From: Lasioglossum baleicum
Taxonomy: Eukaryota; Arthropoda; Insecta; Hymenoptera; Halictidae
DNA: 64,000 nt
NCBI RefSeq assembly: GCF_051020765.1
Contig: NW_027469107.1
Location: forward strand, 62,001 to 126,000
Reading direction: 5' to 3'
A program made the translations under genes and the position numbers. Position 1 is the stretch's first letter; each line of letters opens with the position of its first letter. The notes beneath the pieces are model-generated. The model saw only the letters and a list, made by a program, of their open reading frames with translations. It searched no databases and was not told the origin of the DNA. Shown here in pieces: positions 12,592 through 24,150 of the stretch.

Positions 12592-13556
12592 TTGAGGAAA
12601 CGGCGGTATGCAGGTAATTTAACTTATGCGCATGCATTGCTGCAACTTGTGCTGTATAATTTAGAATTTTTGTTACCGCGCCATCCGATTTTTATACATG
12701 TGCAAATACTCGTACACGCTGCATAGTATTTTTTCCGCGCGCGACAAGGAGGGGACAGAGGCGAGTTCCGGCTCGCGTCTGTCACCTCCCCCCGTCCCGC
12801 CCCCCTGGTCGACCCGCATAAAACTTAAAAATATGATAAAATAAAAGATAAAATCAATAAATGAAAACGTGTATAGATAAAATAGATAACATAAAAGTCA
12901 ATAAATAAATAAATAATAATAAGTAAATAAATACAATAGACAAGACACAACAAACATAAGAAGGGGGGCAAAACAAAGGGGAATAAAAGATAAAGATAAA
13001 ATTTATAATATAGAATATAAAATATATATAGAATAAAAAGAACTATTATAAAATAAAAGGAGGGGGGTCGACCGGCAGGTCGCATCTTTGTTGAAAGGGT
13101 GGAGGGGATTATTGCTCCACCTCGCCCCCCGCGACCTGCCCACCCCGGGGATGCCTTAACGGCCAGACCCCCTTGGCGGCGGTGGAAGTACTAAGTAGTC
13201 CCACCGCCGCCATTACGTCTGCGGCCCCTTACAGGGGGCCGTCGGCCTCGTTGGGGTTGCCCCGCCGATGCTAACCACCTGGCGGTGAGGGGGTCGGCTT
13301 CCCTCTCCCTCTCCGCTGCCTCCTTCTGCGTTATCACAATCTCGCAGAAGGAGGCAAACGCTCCTCTTGACCTCTCGCTGCCTATCAAGTGGTCGACCAC
13401 GACCGGCAACGAGAGGTCCATCCCAATAACGCCCCTTAGGGCTCTGCGCGGCGCCGACCACGCTGGACATTCTTCCAGCGTATGCCGCGCAGAGTTCTGG
13501 GCCTCCTCGAAGTGGTGGCACTGCGATCCTCCCAATGCCAGTTATGAACACACAGT
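12592..13556 (-). repeat. Monomer M14 (965 bp), N type
   Basis: G arm, GCATAGTATT as in M12. R1 tail 13191-13541, C2 to Phe, with Asp to Ala after RR. Confidence 0.95.
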
Positions 13557-14521
13557 TTGAGGAAACGGCGGTATGCAGGTAATTTAACTTATGCTCATGC
13601 ATTGCTGCAACTTGTGCTGTATAATGTAGAATTTTTGTTACCGCGCCATCCGATTTTTATACATGTGCAAATACTCGTACACGCTGCATTGTATTTTTTC
13701 CGCACGCGACAATTAGGGGACAGAGGCGAGTTCCGGCTCGCGTCTGACCCCTCCCCCCGTCTCACCCCCCCTGGTCGACCCGCATAAAACTTAAAAATAT
13801 GATAAAATAAAAGATAAAATCAATAAATGAAAACGTGTATAGATACAATAGATAACATAAAAGTCAATAAATAAATAAATAATAATAAGTAAATAATTAC
13901 AATAGACAAGACACAACAATCATAAGAAGGGGGGCAAAATAAAGGGGAATAAAAGATAAAGATATAATTTATAATATAGAATATAAAATATATATAGAAT
14001 AAAAAGAACTATTATAAAATAAAAGGAGAGGGGTTGACCGACAGGACGCATCTTTGTAGAGGGGGTGAGGGGATTATTGCTCCACCTCGCCCCCCGCGAC
14101 CTGACTACCCCGGGGGCGCCTTAACGGCCGGCTCCCCTTGGCGGCGGTGGAAGTACTAAGTAGTCCCACCGCCGCCATTACGTCTGCGGCCCCTTACAGG
14201 GGGCCGTCGGCCTCGTCGGGGTTGCCCCGCCGATGCTAACCTCCTGGCGGTGAGGGGGTCGGCTTCCCTCTCCCTCTCCGCCGCCTCCTTCTGCGTCATC
14301 ACAATCTCGCAGAAGGAGGCAAACGCTGCTCTTGACCTCTCGCTGCCGATCATGTGGTCGACCACGACCGGCAACGAGAGGTCCATCCCAATAACGCCCG
14401 TTAGGTCTCTGCGCGGCGCAGACCACGCTAGACATTCTTCCAGCGTATGCCGCGCAGAGTCCTGGGCCTCCTCGCAGTGGTGGCACTGCGATCCTCCCAG
14501 TGCCAGTTATGAACACACAGT
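13557..14521 (-). repeat. Monomer M15 (965 bp), O type
   Basis: L arm. R1 tail 14156-14506, CHHC. Sister of M10. Confidence 0.95.
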
Positions 14522-15483
14522 TTGAGGAAACGGCGGTATGCAGGTAATTTAACTAATGCGCATGCATTGCTGCAACTTGTGCTGTATAATTTAGAATTTT
14601 TGTTACCGCGCCATCCGATTTTTATACATGTGCAAATACTCGTACACGCTGCATTGTATTTTTTCCGCGCGCGACAAGGAGGGGACAGAGGCGAGTTCCG
14701 GCTCGCGTCTGTCCCCTCCCCCCGTCCCACCCCCCTGGTCGACCCGCATAAAACTTAAAAATATGATAAAATAAAAGATAAAATCAATAAATGAAAACGT
14801 GTATAGATAAAATAGATAACATAAAAGTCAATAAATAAATAAATAATAATAAGTAAATAAATACAATAGACAAGACACAACAATCATAAGAAGGGGGGCA
14901 AAATAAAGGGGAATAATAGATAAGGATAAAATTTATAATATAGAATATAAAATATATATAGAGTAAAATGAACTATTATAAAATAAAAGGAGGGGGGTCG
15001 ACCGGCAGGTCGCATCTTTGTAGGGTGGGAGGGGATTATTGCTCCACCTCGCCCCCCGCGACCTGCCCACCCCGGGGGCGCCTTAACGGCCGGCTCCCCT
15101 TGGCGGCGGTGGAAGTACTAAGTAGTCCCACCGCTGCCATTACGTCTGCGGCCCCTTACAGGGGGCCGTCGGCCTCGTCGGGGTTGCCCCGCCGATGCTA
15201 ACCTCCTGGCGGTGAGGGGGTCGGCTTCCCTCTCCCTCTCCGCCGCCTCCTTCTGCGTTATCACAATCTCGCAGAAGGAGGCAAACGCTGCTCTTGACCT
15301 CTCGCTGCCGATCATGTGGTCGACCACGACCGGCAACGATAGGTCCATCCCAATAACGCCCGTTTGGTCTCTGCGCGGCGCAGACCACGCTAGACATTCT
15401 TCCAGAGTATGCCGCGCAGAGTCCTGGGCCTCCTCGCAGTGGTGGCACTGCGATCCTCCCAGTGCCAGTTATGAACACACAGT
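14522..15483 (-). repeat. Monomer M16 (962 bp), P type
   Basis: G arm; sister of M11. R1 tail 15118-15468, CHHC, with private CGATAGG and CGTTTGG changes. Confidence 0.95.
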
Positions 15484-16430
15484 TTGAGGAAACGGCGGTA
15501 TGCAGGTAATTTAACTTATGCGCATGCATTGCTGCAACTTGTGCTGTATAATTTAGAATTTTTGTTACCGCGCCATCCGATTTTTATACATGTGCAAATA
15601 CTTGTACACGCTGCATTGTATTTTTTCCGCACGCGACAATTAGGGGACAGAGGCGAGTTCCGGCTCGCGTCTGACCCCTCCCCCCGTCTCACCACCCTGG
15701 TCGAACCGCATAAAACTTAAAAATATGATAAAATAAAAGAAAAAATCAATAAATGAAAACGTGTATAGATACAATAGATAAAATAAAAGTCAATACACAA
15801 ATAAATAATAATAAGTAAATAAATACAATAGACAAGACACAACAAACATAAGAAGGGGGACAAAATAAAGGGGAATAAAAGATAAAGATAAAATTTATAA
15901 TATAGAATAAAAAGAACTATTTTAAAATAAAAGGAGGGGGGTCGACCGGCAGGTCGCATCTTTGTTGAAAGGGGGGAGGGGATTATTGCTCCACCTCGCC
16001 CCCCGCGACCTGACCACCCCGGGGGCGCCTTAACGGCCAGCCCCCCTTGGCGGCGGTGGAAGTACTAAGTAGTCCCACCGCCGCCATTACGTCTGCTGCC
16101 CCTCACAGGGGGCCGTCGGCCTCGTTGGGGTTGCCCCGCCGATGCTAACCACCTGGCGGTGAGGGGGTCGGCTTCCCTCTTCCTCTCCGCTGCCACCTTC
16201 TGCGTTATCACAATCTCGCAGAAGGAGGCAAACGCTGCTCTTGACCTCTCGCTGCCGATCATGTGGTCGACCACGACCGGCAACGAGAGGTCCATCCCAA
16301 TAACGCCCATTAGGTCTCTGCGCGGCGCAGACCACGCTAGACATTCTTCCAGCGTATGCCGCGCAGAGTCCTGGGCCTCCTCGCAGTGGTGGCACTGCGA
16401 TCCTCCCAGTGCCAGTTATGAACACACAGT
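15484..16430 (-). repeat. Monomer M17 (947 bp), shortest copy
   Basis: L arm, CTCACCACCCTGG variant. An 18-bp deletion in the A-rich block (TATAAAATATATATAGAA missing near 15909) explains the short length; the lost stretch lies between TAGAATA repeats, which suggests slippage. R1 tail 16065-16415, CHHC. Confidence 0.95.
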
Positions 16431-17395
16431 TTGAGGAAACGGCGGTATGCAGGTAATTTAACTTATGCGCATGCATTGCTGCAACTTGTGCTGTATAATT
16501 TAGAATTTTTGTTACCGCGCCATCCGATTTTTATACATGTGCAAATACTCGTACACGCTGCATTGTATTTTTTCCGCACGCGACAATTAGGGGACAGAGG
16601 CGAGTTCCGGCTCGCGTCTGACCCCTCCCCCCGTCTCACCACCCTGGTCGAACCGCATAAAACTTAAAAATATGATAAAATAAAAGAAAAAATCAATAAA
16701 TGAAAACGTGTATAGATACAATAGATAAAATAAAAGTCAATAAACAAATAAATAATAATAAGTAAATAAATACAATAGACAAGACACAACAAACATAAGA
16801 AGGGGGGCAAAATAAAGGGGAATAAAAGATAAAGATAAAATTTATAATATAGAATATAAAATATATATAGAATAAAAAGAACTATTATAAAATAAAAGGA
16901 GGGGGGTCGACCGGCAGGTCGCATCTTTGTTGAAAGGGGGGAGGGGATTATTGCTCCACCTCGCCCCCCGCGACCTGCCCACCCCGGGGGCGCCTTAACG
17001 GCCAGCCCCCCTTGGCGGCGGTGGAAGTACTAAGTAGTCCCACCGCCGCCATTACGTCTGCTGCCCCTTACAGGGGGCCGCCGGCCTCGTTGGGGTTGCC
17101 CCGCCGATGCTAACCACCTGGCGGTGAGGGGGTCGGCTTCCCTCTCCCTCTCCGCTGCCTCCTTCTGCGTTATCACAATCTCGCAGAAGGAGGCAAACGC
17201 TGCACTTGACCTCTCGCTGCCTATCAAGTGGTCGACCACGACCGGCAACGAGAGGTCCATCCCAATAACGCCCCTTAGGTCTCTGCGCGGCGCCGACCAC
17301 GCTGGACATTCTTCCAGCGTATGCCGCGCATAGTTCTGGGCCTCCTCGCAGTGGTGGCACTGCGATCCTCCCAGTGCCAGTTATGAACACACAGT
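16431..17395 (-). repeat. Monomer M18 (965 bp)
   Basis: L arm, same first part as M17 and M19. R1 tail 17030-17380, CHHC, with Ser to Tyr (GCGCATAGTT). Confidence 0.95.
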
Positions 17396-18360
17396 TTGAG
17401 GAAACGGCGGTATGCAGGTAATTTAACTTATGCGCATGCATTGCTGCAACTTGTGCTGTATAATTTAGAATTTTTGTTACCGCGCCATCCGATTTTTATA
17501 CATGTGCAAATACTCGTACACGCTGCATTGTATTTTTTCCGCACGCGACAATTAGGGGACAGAGGCGAGTTCCGGCTCGCGTCTGACCCCTCCCCCCGTC
17601 TCACCACCCTGGTCGAACCGCATAAAACTTAAAAATATGATAAAATAAAAGAAAAAATCAATAAATGAAAACGTGTATAGATACAATAGATAAAATAAAA
17701 GTCAATAAACAAATAAATAATAATAAGTAAATAAATACAATAGACAAGACACAACAAACATAAGAAGGGGGGCAAAATAAAGGGGAATAAAAGATAAAGA
17801 TAAAATTTATAATATAGAATATAAAATATATATAGAATAAAAAGAACTATTATAAAATAAACGGAGGGGGGTCGACCGGCAGGTCGCATCTTTGTTGAAA
17901 GGGGGGAGGGGATTATTGCTCCACCTCGCCCCCCGCGACCTGCCCACCCCGGGGGCGCCTTAACGGCCAGCCCCCCTTGGCGGCGGTGGAAGTACTAAGT
18001 AGTCCCACCGCCGCCATTACGTCTGCTGCCCCTTACAGGGGGCCGCCGGCCTCGTTGGGGTTGCCCCGCCGATGCTAACCACCTGGCGGTGAGGGGGTCG
18101 GCTTCCCTCTCCCTCTCCGCTGCCTCCTTCTGCGTTATCACAATCTCGCAGAAGGAGGCAAACGTTGCTCTTGACCTCTCGCTGCCTATCAAGTGGTCGA
18201 CCACGACCGGCAACGAGAGGTCCATCCCAATAACGCCCCTTAGGTCTCTGCGCGGCGCCGACCACGCTGGACATTCTTCCAGCGTATGCCGCGCATAGTT
18301 CTGGGCCTCCTCGAAGTGGTGGCACTGCGATCCTCCCAATGCCAGTTATGAACACACAGT
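17396..18360 (-). repeat. Monomer M19 (965 bp), C type
   Basis: L arm. R1 tail 17995-18345, C2 to Phe. Sister of M22 and M24. Confidence 0.95.
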
Positions 18361-18519
18361 TTGAGGAAACGGCGGTATGCAGGTAATTTAACTTATGCTC
18401 ATGCATTGCTGCAACTTGTGCTGTATAATGTAGAATTTTTGTTACCGCGCCATCCGATTTTTATACATGTGCAAATACTCGTACACGCTGCATTGTATTT
18501 TTTCCGCACGCGACAATTA

Positions 18520-18555
18520 GGGGACAGAGGCGAGTTCCGGCTCGCGTCTGACCCC
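18520..18555. repeat. Inverted repeat with TTCCGG loop (reference copy)
   Basis: Left arm GGGGACAGAGGCGAG and right arm CTCGCGTCTGACCCC flank TTCCGG. The arms pair over 15 positions with two mismatches in this L-arm copy. G-arm monomers read TGTCCCC instead of TGACCCC and also extend outward (GGAGGGG...CCCCTCC), giving about 18 paired positions with one mismatch. The structure recurs once per monomer. It could fold in either strand or in a transcript; no function is known. Confidence 0.8.
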
Positions 18556-18586
18556 TCCCCCCGTCTCACCCCCCCTGGTCGACCCG

Positions 18587-18828
18587 CATAAAACTTAAAA
18601 ATATGATAAAATAAAAGATAAAATCAATAAATGAAAACGTGTATAGATACAATAGATAAAATAAAAGTCAATAAATAAATAAATAATAATAAGTAAATAA
18701 ATACAATAGACAAGACACAACAAACATAAGAAGGGGGGCAAAATAAAGGGGAATAAAAGATAAAGATAAAATTTATAATATAGAATATAAAATATATATA
18801 GAATAAAAAGAACTATTATAAAATAAAA
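18587..18828. repeat. A-rich, C-poor block with AAAT/AATA microsatellite (reference copy)
   Basis: About 240 bp in which the plus strand is almost all A, T and G, including an AATA tandem tract followed by AATAATAATAAG, and later a TATATATAG core. It is present in every monomer. The plus strand holds many AATAAA words by composition, so they are not called as polyadenylation signals. On the minus strand, the LINE sense, the block is T-rich, opposite to the A-rich tail expected at a LINE 3' end. Length varies by AATA copy number (one fewer in M43, M44, M61 and a changed one in M66). Confidence 0.85.
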
Positions 18829-18959
18829 GGAGAGGGGTTGACCTACAGGTCGCATCTTTGTAGAGGGGGGGAGGGGATTATTGCTCCACCTCGCCCCCCG
18901 CGACCTGCCCACCCCGGGGGCGCCTTAACGGCCAGCCCCCCTTGGCGGCGGTGGAAGTA
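18829..18959 (-). repeat. GC-rich linker, proximal 3' UTR of the R1 remnant (reference copy)
   Basis: This lies directly after the ORF2 stop on the minus strand. It contains the conserved words GGGGATTATTGCTCCACCTC, CCCGCGACCTGCCCACC and GGCGCCTTAACGGCC (plus strand). Haplotype markers here are GTTGAAAGG versus GTAG before the G-run, CCACCCCGGGGG versus CCACCCTTTGGG, and GGCCAGCCCCCC versus GGCCGGCTCCCC. No coding potential is apparent. Confidence 0.75.
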
Positions 18960-19322
18960 CTAAGTAGTCCCACCGCCGCCATTACGTCTGCGGCCCCTTA
19001 CAGTGGGCCGTCGGCCTCGTTGGGGTTGCCCCGCCGATGCTAACCACCTGGCGGTGAGGGGGTCGGCTTCCCTCTCCCTCTCCGCTTCCTCCTTCTGCGT
19101 TATCACGATCTCGCAGAAGGAGGCAAACGCTGCTCTTGACCTCTCGCTGCCGATCAAGTGGTCGACCACGACCGGCAAAGAGAGGTCCATCCCAATAACG
19201 CCCCTTAGGTCTCTGCGCGGCGCCGACCACGCTGGACATTCTTCCAGCGTATGCCGCGCAGAGTCCTGGGCCTCCTCGCAGTGGTGGCACTGCGATTCTC
19301 CCAGTGCCAGTAATGAACACAC
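18960..19322 (-). pseudogene. R1-clade LINE ORF2 C-terminal fragment, one of the most complete copies (120 aa)
   Basis: The minus-strand frame starts with MCSLLALGESQ and then shows CHHCEEAQDSARHTLEEC, a CX2C-X8-H-X4-C zinc knuckle with ligands Cys12, Cys15, His24 and Cys29 (DNA 19236-19289). It continues with PAW, the DLSLPVVVDHLIGSERS segment, SFCEIVITQKEEAEREREADP and an Arg-rich end, with a TAG stop at 18960-18962. In R1-clade elements this knuckle lies after the reverse transcriptase and is thought to help bind nucleic acid. Everything upstream of the knuckle (endonuclease, RT) is missing, so this is a 5'-truncated remnant of perhaps a tenth of a normal ORF2. Upstream, most other copies have TAA where this one has TTA. 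Identification comes from motif memory, not a search. Confidence 0.85.
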
Positions 19323-19325
19323 AGT

Positions 19326-20290
19326 TTGAGGAAACGGCGGTATGCAGGTAATTTAACTTATGCGCATGCATTGCTGCAACATGTGCTGTATAATGTAGAA
19401 TTTTTGTTACCGCGCCATCCGATTTTTATACATGCGCAAATACTCGTACACGCTGCATTGTATTTTTTCCACACGCGACAATTAGGGGACAGAGGCGAGT
19501 ACCGGCTCGCGTCTGACCCCTCCCCCCGTCCCACCGCCCTGGTCGACCCGCATAAAACTTAAAAATATGATAAAATAAAAGATAAAATCAATAAATGAAA
19601 ACGGGTATAGATACAATAGATAAAATAAAAGTCAATAAACAAATAAATAATAATAAGTAAATAAATACAATAGACAAGATACAACAAACATAAGAAGGGG
19701 GGCAAAATAAAGGGGAATAAAAGATAAAGATAAAATTTATAATATAGAATATAATATATATATAGAATAAAAAGAACTATTATAAAATAAAAGGAGGGGG
19801 GTCGACCGGCAGGTCGCATCTTTGTTGAAAGGGGGGAGGGGATTATTGCTCCACCTCGCTCCCCGCGACCTGCCCACCCCGGGGGCGCCTTAACGGCCAG
19901 CCCCCCTTGGCGGCGGTGGAAGTACTAAGTAGTCCCACCGCCGCCATTACGTCTGCGGTCCCTTATAGGGGGCCGTCGGCCTCGTTGGGGTTGCCCCGCC
20001 GATGCTAACCACCTGGCGGTGAGGGGGTCGGCTTCCCTCTCCCTCTCCGCTGCCTCCTTCTGCGTTATCACAATCTCGCAGAAGGAGGCAAACGCTGCTC
20101 TTGACCTCTCGCTGCCTATCAAGTGGTCGACCACGACCGGCAACGAGAGGTCCATCCCAATAACGCCCCTTAGGTCTCTGCGCGGCGCCGACCACGCTGG
20201 ACATTCTTCCAGCGTATGCCGCGCATAGTTCTGGGCCTCCTCGCAGTGGTGGCACTGCGATCCTCCCAGTGCCAGTTATGAACACACAGT
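19326..20290 (-). repeat. Monomer M21 (965 bp), B type
   Basis: L arm, GTACCGG loop, CATGCGCAAAT and CCACACGCG variants. R1 tail 19925-20275, CHHC. Same as M23; close to M26. Confidence 0.95.
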
Positions 20291-21255
20291 TTGAGGAAAC
20301 GGCGGTATGCAGGTAATTTAACTTATGCGCATGCATTGCTGCAACTTGTGCTGTATAATTTAGAATTTTTGTTACCGCGCCATCCGATTTTTATACATGT
20401 GCAAATACTCGTACACGCTGCATTGTATTTTTTCCGCACGCGACAATTAGGGGACAGAGGCGAGTTCCGGCTCGCGTCTGACCCCTCCCCCCGTCTCACC
20501 ACCCTGGTCGAACCGCATAAAACTTAAAAATATGATAAAATAAAAGAAAAAATCAATAAATGAAAACGTGTATAGATACAATAGATAAAATAAAAGTCAA
20601 TAAACAAATAAATAATAATAAGTAAATAAATACAATAGACAAGACACAACAAACATAAGAAGGGGGGCAAAATAAAGGGGAATAAAAGATAAAGATAAAA
20701 TTTATAATATAGAATATAAAATATATATAGAATAAAAAGAACTATTATAAAATAAAAGGAGGGGGGTCGACCGGCAGGTCGCATCTTTGTTGAAAGGGGG
20801 GAGGGGATTATTGCTCCACCTCGCCCCCCGCGACCTGCCCACCCCGGGGGCGCCTTAACGGCCAGCCCCCCTTGGCGGCGGTGGAAGTACTAAGTAGTCC
20901 CACCGCCGCCATTACGTCTGCTGCCCCTTACAGGGGGCCGCCGGCCTCGTTGGGGTTGCCCCGCCGATGCTAACCACCTGGCGGTGAGGGGGTCGGCTTC
21001 CCTCTCCCTCTCCGCTGCCTCCTTCTGCGTTATCACAATCTCGCAGAAGGAGGCAAACGCTGCTCTTGACCTCTCGCTGCCTATCAAGTGGTCGACCACG
21101 ACCGGCAACGAGAGGTCCATCCCAATAACGCCCCTTAGGTCTCTGCGCGGCGCCGACCACGCTGGACATTCTTCCAGCGTATGCCGCGCATAGTTCTGGG
21201 CCTCCTCGAAGTGGTGGCACTGCGATCCTCCCAATGCCAGTTATGAACACACAGT
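20291..21255 (-). repeat. Monomer M22 (965 bp), C type
   Basis: L arm. R1 tail 20890-21240, C2 to Phe. Same as M24 except near its right end. Confidence 0.95.
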
Positions 21256-22220
21256 TTGAGGAAACGGCGGTATGCAGGTAATTTAACTTATGCGCATGCA
21301 TTGCTGCAACATGTGCTGTATAATGTAGAATTTTTGTTACCGCGCCATCCGATTTTTATACATGCGCAAATACTCGTACACGCTGCATTGTATTTTTTCC
21401 ACACGCGACAATTAGGGGACAGAGGCGAGTACCGGCTCGCGTCTGACCCCTCCCCCCGTCCCACCGCCCTGGTCGACCCGCATAAAACTTAAAAATATGA
21501 TAAAATAAAAGATAAAATCAATAAATGAAAACGGGTATAGATACAATAGATAAAATAAAAGTCAATAAACAAATAAATAATAATAAGTAAATAAATACAA
21601 TAGACAAGATACAACAAACATAAGAAGGGGGGCAAAATAAAGGGGAATAAAAGATAAAGATAAAATTTATAATATAGAATATAATATATATATAGAATAA
21701 AAAGAACTATTATAAAATAAAAGGAGGGGGGTCGACCGGCAGGTCGCATCTTTGTTGAAAGGGGGGAGGGGATTATTGCTCCACCTCGCTCCCCGCGACC
21801 TGCCCACCCCGGGGGCGCCTTAACGGCCAGCCCCCCTTGGCGGCGGTGGAAGTACTAAGTAGTCCCACCGCCGCCATTACGTCTGCGGTCCCTTATAGGG
21901 GGCCGTCGGCCTCGTTGGGGTTGCCCCGCCGATGCTAACCACCTGGCGGTGAGGGGGTCGGCTTCCCTCTCCCTCTCCGCTGCCTCCTTCTGCGTTATCA
22001 CAATCTCGCAGAAGGAGGCAAACGCTGCTCTTGACCTCTCGCTGCCTATCAAGTGGTCGACCACGACCGGCAACGAGAGGTCCATCCCAATAACGCCCCT
22101 TAGGTCTCTGCGCGGCGCCGACCACGCTGGACATTCTTCCAGCGTATGCCGCGCATAGTTCTGGGCCTCCTCGCAGTGGTGGCACTGCGATCCTCCCAGT
22201 GCCAGTTATGAACACACAGT
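21256..22220 (-). repeat. Monomer M23 (965 bp), B type
   Basis: Copy of M21 at 1930 bp. R1 tail 21855-22205, CHHC. Confidence 0.95.
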
Positions 22221-23185
22221 TTGAGGAAACGGCGGTATGCAGGTAATTTAACTTATGCGCATGCATTGCTGCAACTTGTGCTGTATAATTTAGAATTTTT
22301 GTTACCGCGCCATCCGATTTTTATACATGTGCAAATACTCGTACACGCTGCATTGTATTTTTTCCGCACGCGACAATTAGGGGACAGAGGCGAGTTCCGG
22401 CTCGCGTCTGACCCCTCCCCCCGTCTCACCACCCTGGTCGAACCGCATAAAACTTAAAAATATGATAAAATAAAAGAAAAAATCAATAAATGAAAACGTG
22501 TATAGATACAATAGATAAAATAAAAGTCAATAAACAAATAAATAATAATAAGTAAATAAATACAATAGACAAGACACAACAAACATAAGAAGGGGGGCAA
22601 AATAAAGGGGAATAAAAGATAAAGATAAAATTTATAATATAGAATATAAAATATATATAGAATAAAAAGAACTATTATAAAATAAAAGGAGGGGGGTCGA
22701 CCGGCAGGTCGCATCTTTGTTGAAAGGGGGGAGGGGATTATTGCTCCACCTCGCCCCCCGCGACCTGCCCACCCCGGGGGCGCCTTAACGGCCAGCCCCC
22801 CTTGGCGGCGGTGGAAGTACTAAGTAGTCCCACCGCCGCCATTACGTCTGCTGCCCCTTACAGGGGGCCGCCGGCCTCGTTGGGGTTGCCCCGCCGATGC
22901 TAACCACCTGGCGGTGAGGGGGTCGGCTTCCCTCTCCCTCTCCGCTGCCTCCTTCTGCGTTATCACAATCTCGCAGAAGGAGGCAAACGCTGCTCTTGAC
23001 CTCTCGCTGCCTATCAAGTGGTCGACCACGACCGGCAACGAGAGGTCCATCCCAATAACGCCCCTTAGGTCTCTGCGCGGCGCCGACCACGCTGGACATT
23101 CTTCCAGCGTATGCCGCGCATAGTTCTGGGCCTCCTCGAAGTGGTGGCACTGCGATCCTCCCAATGCCAGTTATGAACACACAGT
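22221..23185 (-). repeat. Monomer M24 (965 bp), C type
   Basis: Copy of M22 at 1930 bp. R1 tail 22820-23170, C2 to Phe. Confidence 0.95.
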
Positions 23186-24150
23186 TTGAGGAAACGGCGG
23201 TATGCAGGTAATTTAACTTATGCTCATGCATTGCTGCAACTTGTGCTGTATAATGTAGAATTTTTGTTACCGCGCCATCCGATTTTTATACATGTGCAAA
23301 TACTCGTACACGCTGCATTGTATTTTTTCCGCACGCGACAATTAGGGGACAGAGGCGAGTTCCGGCTCGCGTCTGACCCCTCCCCCCGTCTCACCCCCCC
23401 TGGTCGACCCGCATAAAACTTAAAAATATGATAAAATAAAAGATAAAATCAATAAATGAAAACGTGTATAGATACAATAGATAAAATAAAAGTCAATAAA
23501 TAAATAAATAATAATAAGTAAATAAATACAATAGACAAGACACAACAAACATAAGAAGGGGGGCAAAATAAAGGGGAATAAAAGATAAAGATAAAATTTA
23601 TAATATAGAATATAAAATATATATAGAATAAAAAGAACTATTATAAAATAAGAGGAGAGGGGTTGACCTACAGGTCGCATCTTTGTAGAGGGGGGGAGGG
23701 GATTATTGCTCCACCTCGCCCCCCGCGACCTGCCCACCCCGGGGGCGCCTTAACGGCCAGCCCCCCTTGGCGGCGGTGGAAGTACTAAGTAGTCCCACCG
23801 CCGCCATTACGTCTGCGGCCCCTTACAGTGGGCCGTCGGCCTCGTTGGGGTTGCCCCGCCGATGCTAACCACCTGGCGGTGAGGGGGTCGGCTTCCCTCT
23901 CCCTCTCCGCTTCCTCCTTCTGCGTTATCACAATCTCGCAGAAGGAGGCAAACGCTGCTCTTGACCTCTCGCTGCCGATCAAGTGGTCGACCACGACCGG
24001 CAAAGAGAGGTCCATCCCAATAACGCCCCTTAGGTCTCTGCGCGGCGCCGACCACGCTGGACATTCTTCCAGCGTATGCCGCGCAGAGTCCTGGGCCTCC
24101 TAGCAGTGGTGGCACTGCGATTCTCCCAGTGCCAGTAATGAACACACAGT
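23186..24150 (-). repeat. Monomer M25 (965 bp), A type
   Basis: Copy of M20 at 4825 bp. R1 tail 23785-24147 carries TAG at 24100-24102. Confidence 0.95.
23785..24147 (-). pseudogene. R1 ORF2 tail with TAG stop inside the zinc knuckle
   Basis: In M25 the Glu codon directly after the second zinc Cys is TAG instead of GAG (plus-strand CTA at 24100-24102, in CCTAGCAGTGG). The near-identical sister copy M20 has GAG, so the change arose after the duplication that produced the pair. Confidence 0.8.

Larger units (their letters stand above)
7769..15483 (-). repeat. Higher-order repeat N-O-P / N-O / N-O-P
   Basis: The monomer order is N-O-P (M9-M11), N-O (M12-M13), N-O-P (M14-M16). The second half of this block repeats the first at 4823 bp (for example 8734 to 13557 and 9699 to 14522), and N-O repeats at about 1931 bp (10661 to 12592). 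A few private substitutions separate the copies, so this block is older than those further right. Confidence 0.8.
18361..19325 (-). repeat. Reference monomer (M20), 965 bp, with sub-domains
   Basis: This copy is used to describe the monomer. Plus-strand order: mixed sequence 18361-18519; inverted repeat 18520-18555; C-run block 18552-18575; A-rich block 18587-18828; GC-rich linker 18829-18959; R1 tail on the minus strand 18960-19322. In the LINE's own sense (minus strand) the order is ORF2 C-terminus, stop, GC-rich 3' UTR, T-rich segment, G-runs and hairpin, mixed segment, then the next unit. Near-identical sister M25 lies 4825 bp downstream, except for a nonsense change in its R1 tail. Confidence 0.93.
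19315..23222 (-). repeat. Dimeric higher-order repeat B-C x2, period 1930 bp
   Basis: M21-M22 and M23-M24 are the same in the stretches I compared. Before about 19315 the alignment fails (GCGATTCTCC versus GCGATCCTCC), and after about 23222 it fails again (ATGCGCATGC versus ATGCTCATGC). Confidence 0.85.

Noticed and set aside
18587..18828. Polyadenylation signals (AATAAA) and TATA-like boxes
   Set aside because: They are expected by chance in such an A-rich block and are linked to no gene.
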